The position numbers and the translations under genes were made by a program. A stretch of DNA of 64,000 bases from Aldrovandia affinis. Lineage: Eukaryota > Chordata > Actinopteri > Notacanthiformes > Halosauridae. How positions within the stretch are numbered: position 1 is the stretch's first letter; each line of letters opens with the position of its first letter. The notes beneath the pieces were generated by a model that was not told where the DNA came from, did no database searches, and worked only from the letters and a program-made list of their open reading frames with translations. Location: the NCBI GenBank assembly GCA_029706075.1, contig JAINUG010000736.1, forward strand, positions 1-64,000, in the 5' to 3' direction. Below are positions 63,706 through 64,000 of the stretch, in pieces.

Positions 63706-64000
63706 TCAAATCAAATCAAGTTTATTTGTATAGCGCTTTTCACAATAGAATTGTCACAAAACGCTTAACAGAAGGGGAACCCAGGCCTAGACCCCCCCAA
63801 AAGCAAGCCTAACGGCAACAGTGGCAAGGAAAAACTCCCTTGGTAGGGAGAAACCTTGGGAGGAACCAGACTAAAAAGGGGGGGAGCCCATCCTCTTCTG
63901 GCCGGCACAGGGTATGTCCAAAAAAGACCATGTCATGGTCTGTCCAAGGTTAGTCTGAGTTAGGTAGTCAGCGGGGGGCTAAACCACGCAGAGGGTCCAG
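63706..64000. repeat. Widespread fish interspersed repeat
   Basis: Starts AAATCAAATCAAGTTTATTT and contains TATAGCGCTTTT, AAGCAAGCCTAA and GGCAAGGAAAAACTCCCTTG blocks that recur by the thousand in fish genomes; I recognise the blocks but not a settled class. It runs off the window end. Confidence 0.7.

Overview
The window reads as ray-finned (teleost-type) fish genomic DNA. Almost every recognisable coding stretch is a transposable element of a fish family: CR1, Rex1-like, L2-like, Tx1-like and Nimb-like LINEs; a Gmr1-like Ty3/gypsy element; sushi-type chromodomain gypsy elements; hAT, IS630-like, Tc1 and piggyBac-like DNA transposons; and tRNA SINEs with L2-type or RTE-type tails. Host-type signals are two V-set immunoglobulin genes, a pyrin (PYD) exon, one possible terminal exon and an RFX-type X-box. 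There is no bacterial or phage character and no CRISPR array. The species cannot be fixed by eye.

Layout. 1-1391: leader and LTR of a minus-strand retrovirus-like element with a tRNA-Arg primer site. 1392-6170: truncated CR1, L2 tail, (TG)n, and a Rex1-like LINE between inverted hAT-like remnants. 6388-8200: left arm of an inverted duplication carrying an IgV gene (minus). 8201-17810: Gmr1-like element, domain order gag-PR-IN-RT-RNaseH, with a CR1 LINE inserted in its gag. 18003-30273: a hAT element blown up to 12 kb by a tandem LTR-internal-LTR-internal-LTR sushi-type element (18166-28962). 30731-36035: dead IS630-like element A, degraded LINE, then the right arm with a second IgV gene (plus). 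36325-38986: direct duplicate of part of that block. 38987-49883: IS630-like element C, itself hosting a hAT MITE and an L2-like LINE, which hosts a second sushi-type element and a SINE. 49843-50100: unrecognised reading frame. 51140-57215: Tx1-like LINE with a piggyBac-like MITE and an L2 fragment inside. 57216-63705: host-like sequence with X-box, Nimb LINE, Tc1 and Rex1 scraps, a 43-bp minisatellite, the PYD exon, a SINE-in-SINE and a possible terminal exon with poly(A) signal. 63706-64000: a widespread fish repeat.

How it fits together. The host story is a small immune-type locus: an IgV gene was copied in inverted orientation, part of the block was copied again in direct orientation, and the copies then collected different insertions. 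The copies act as empty-site controls for each other, so several target-site duplications and insertion orders can be read directly. Most elements are broken. The best-preserved frames are pol of the second tandem sushi unit, the CR1 inside gag, and gag of the second sushi element. All boundaries and similarities were judged by eye; no alignment or database search was run.
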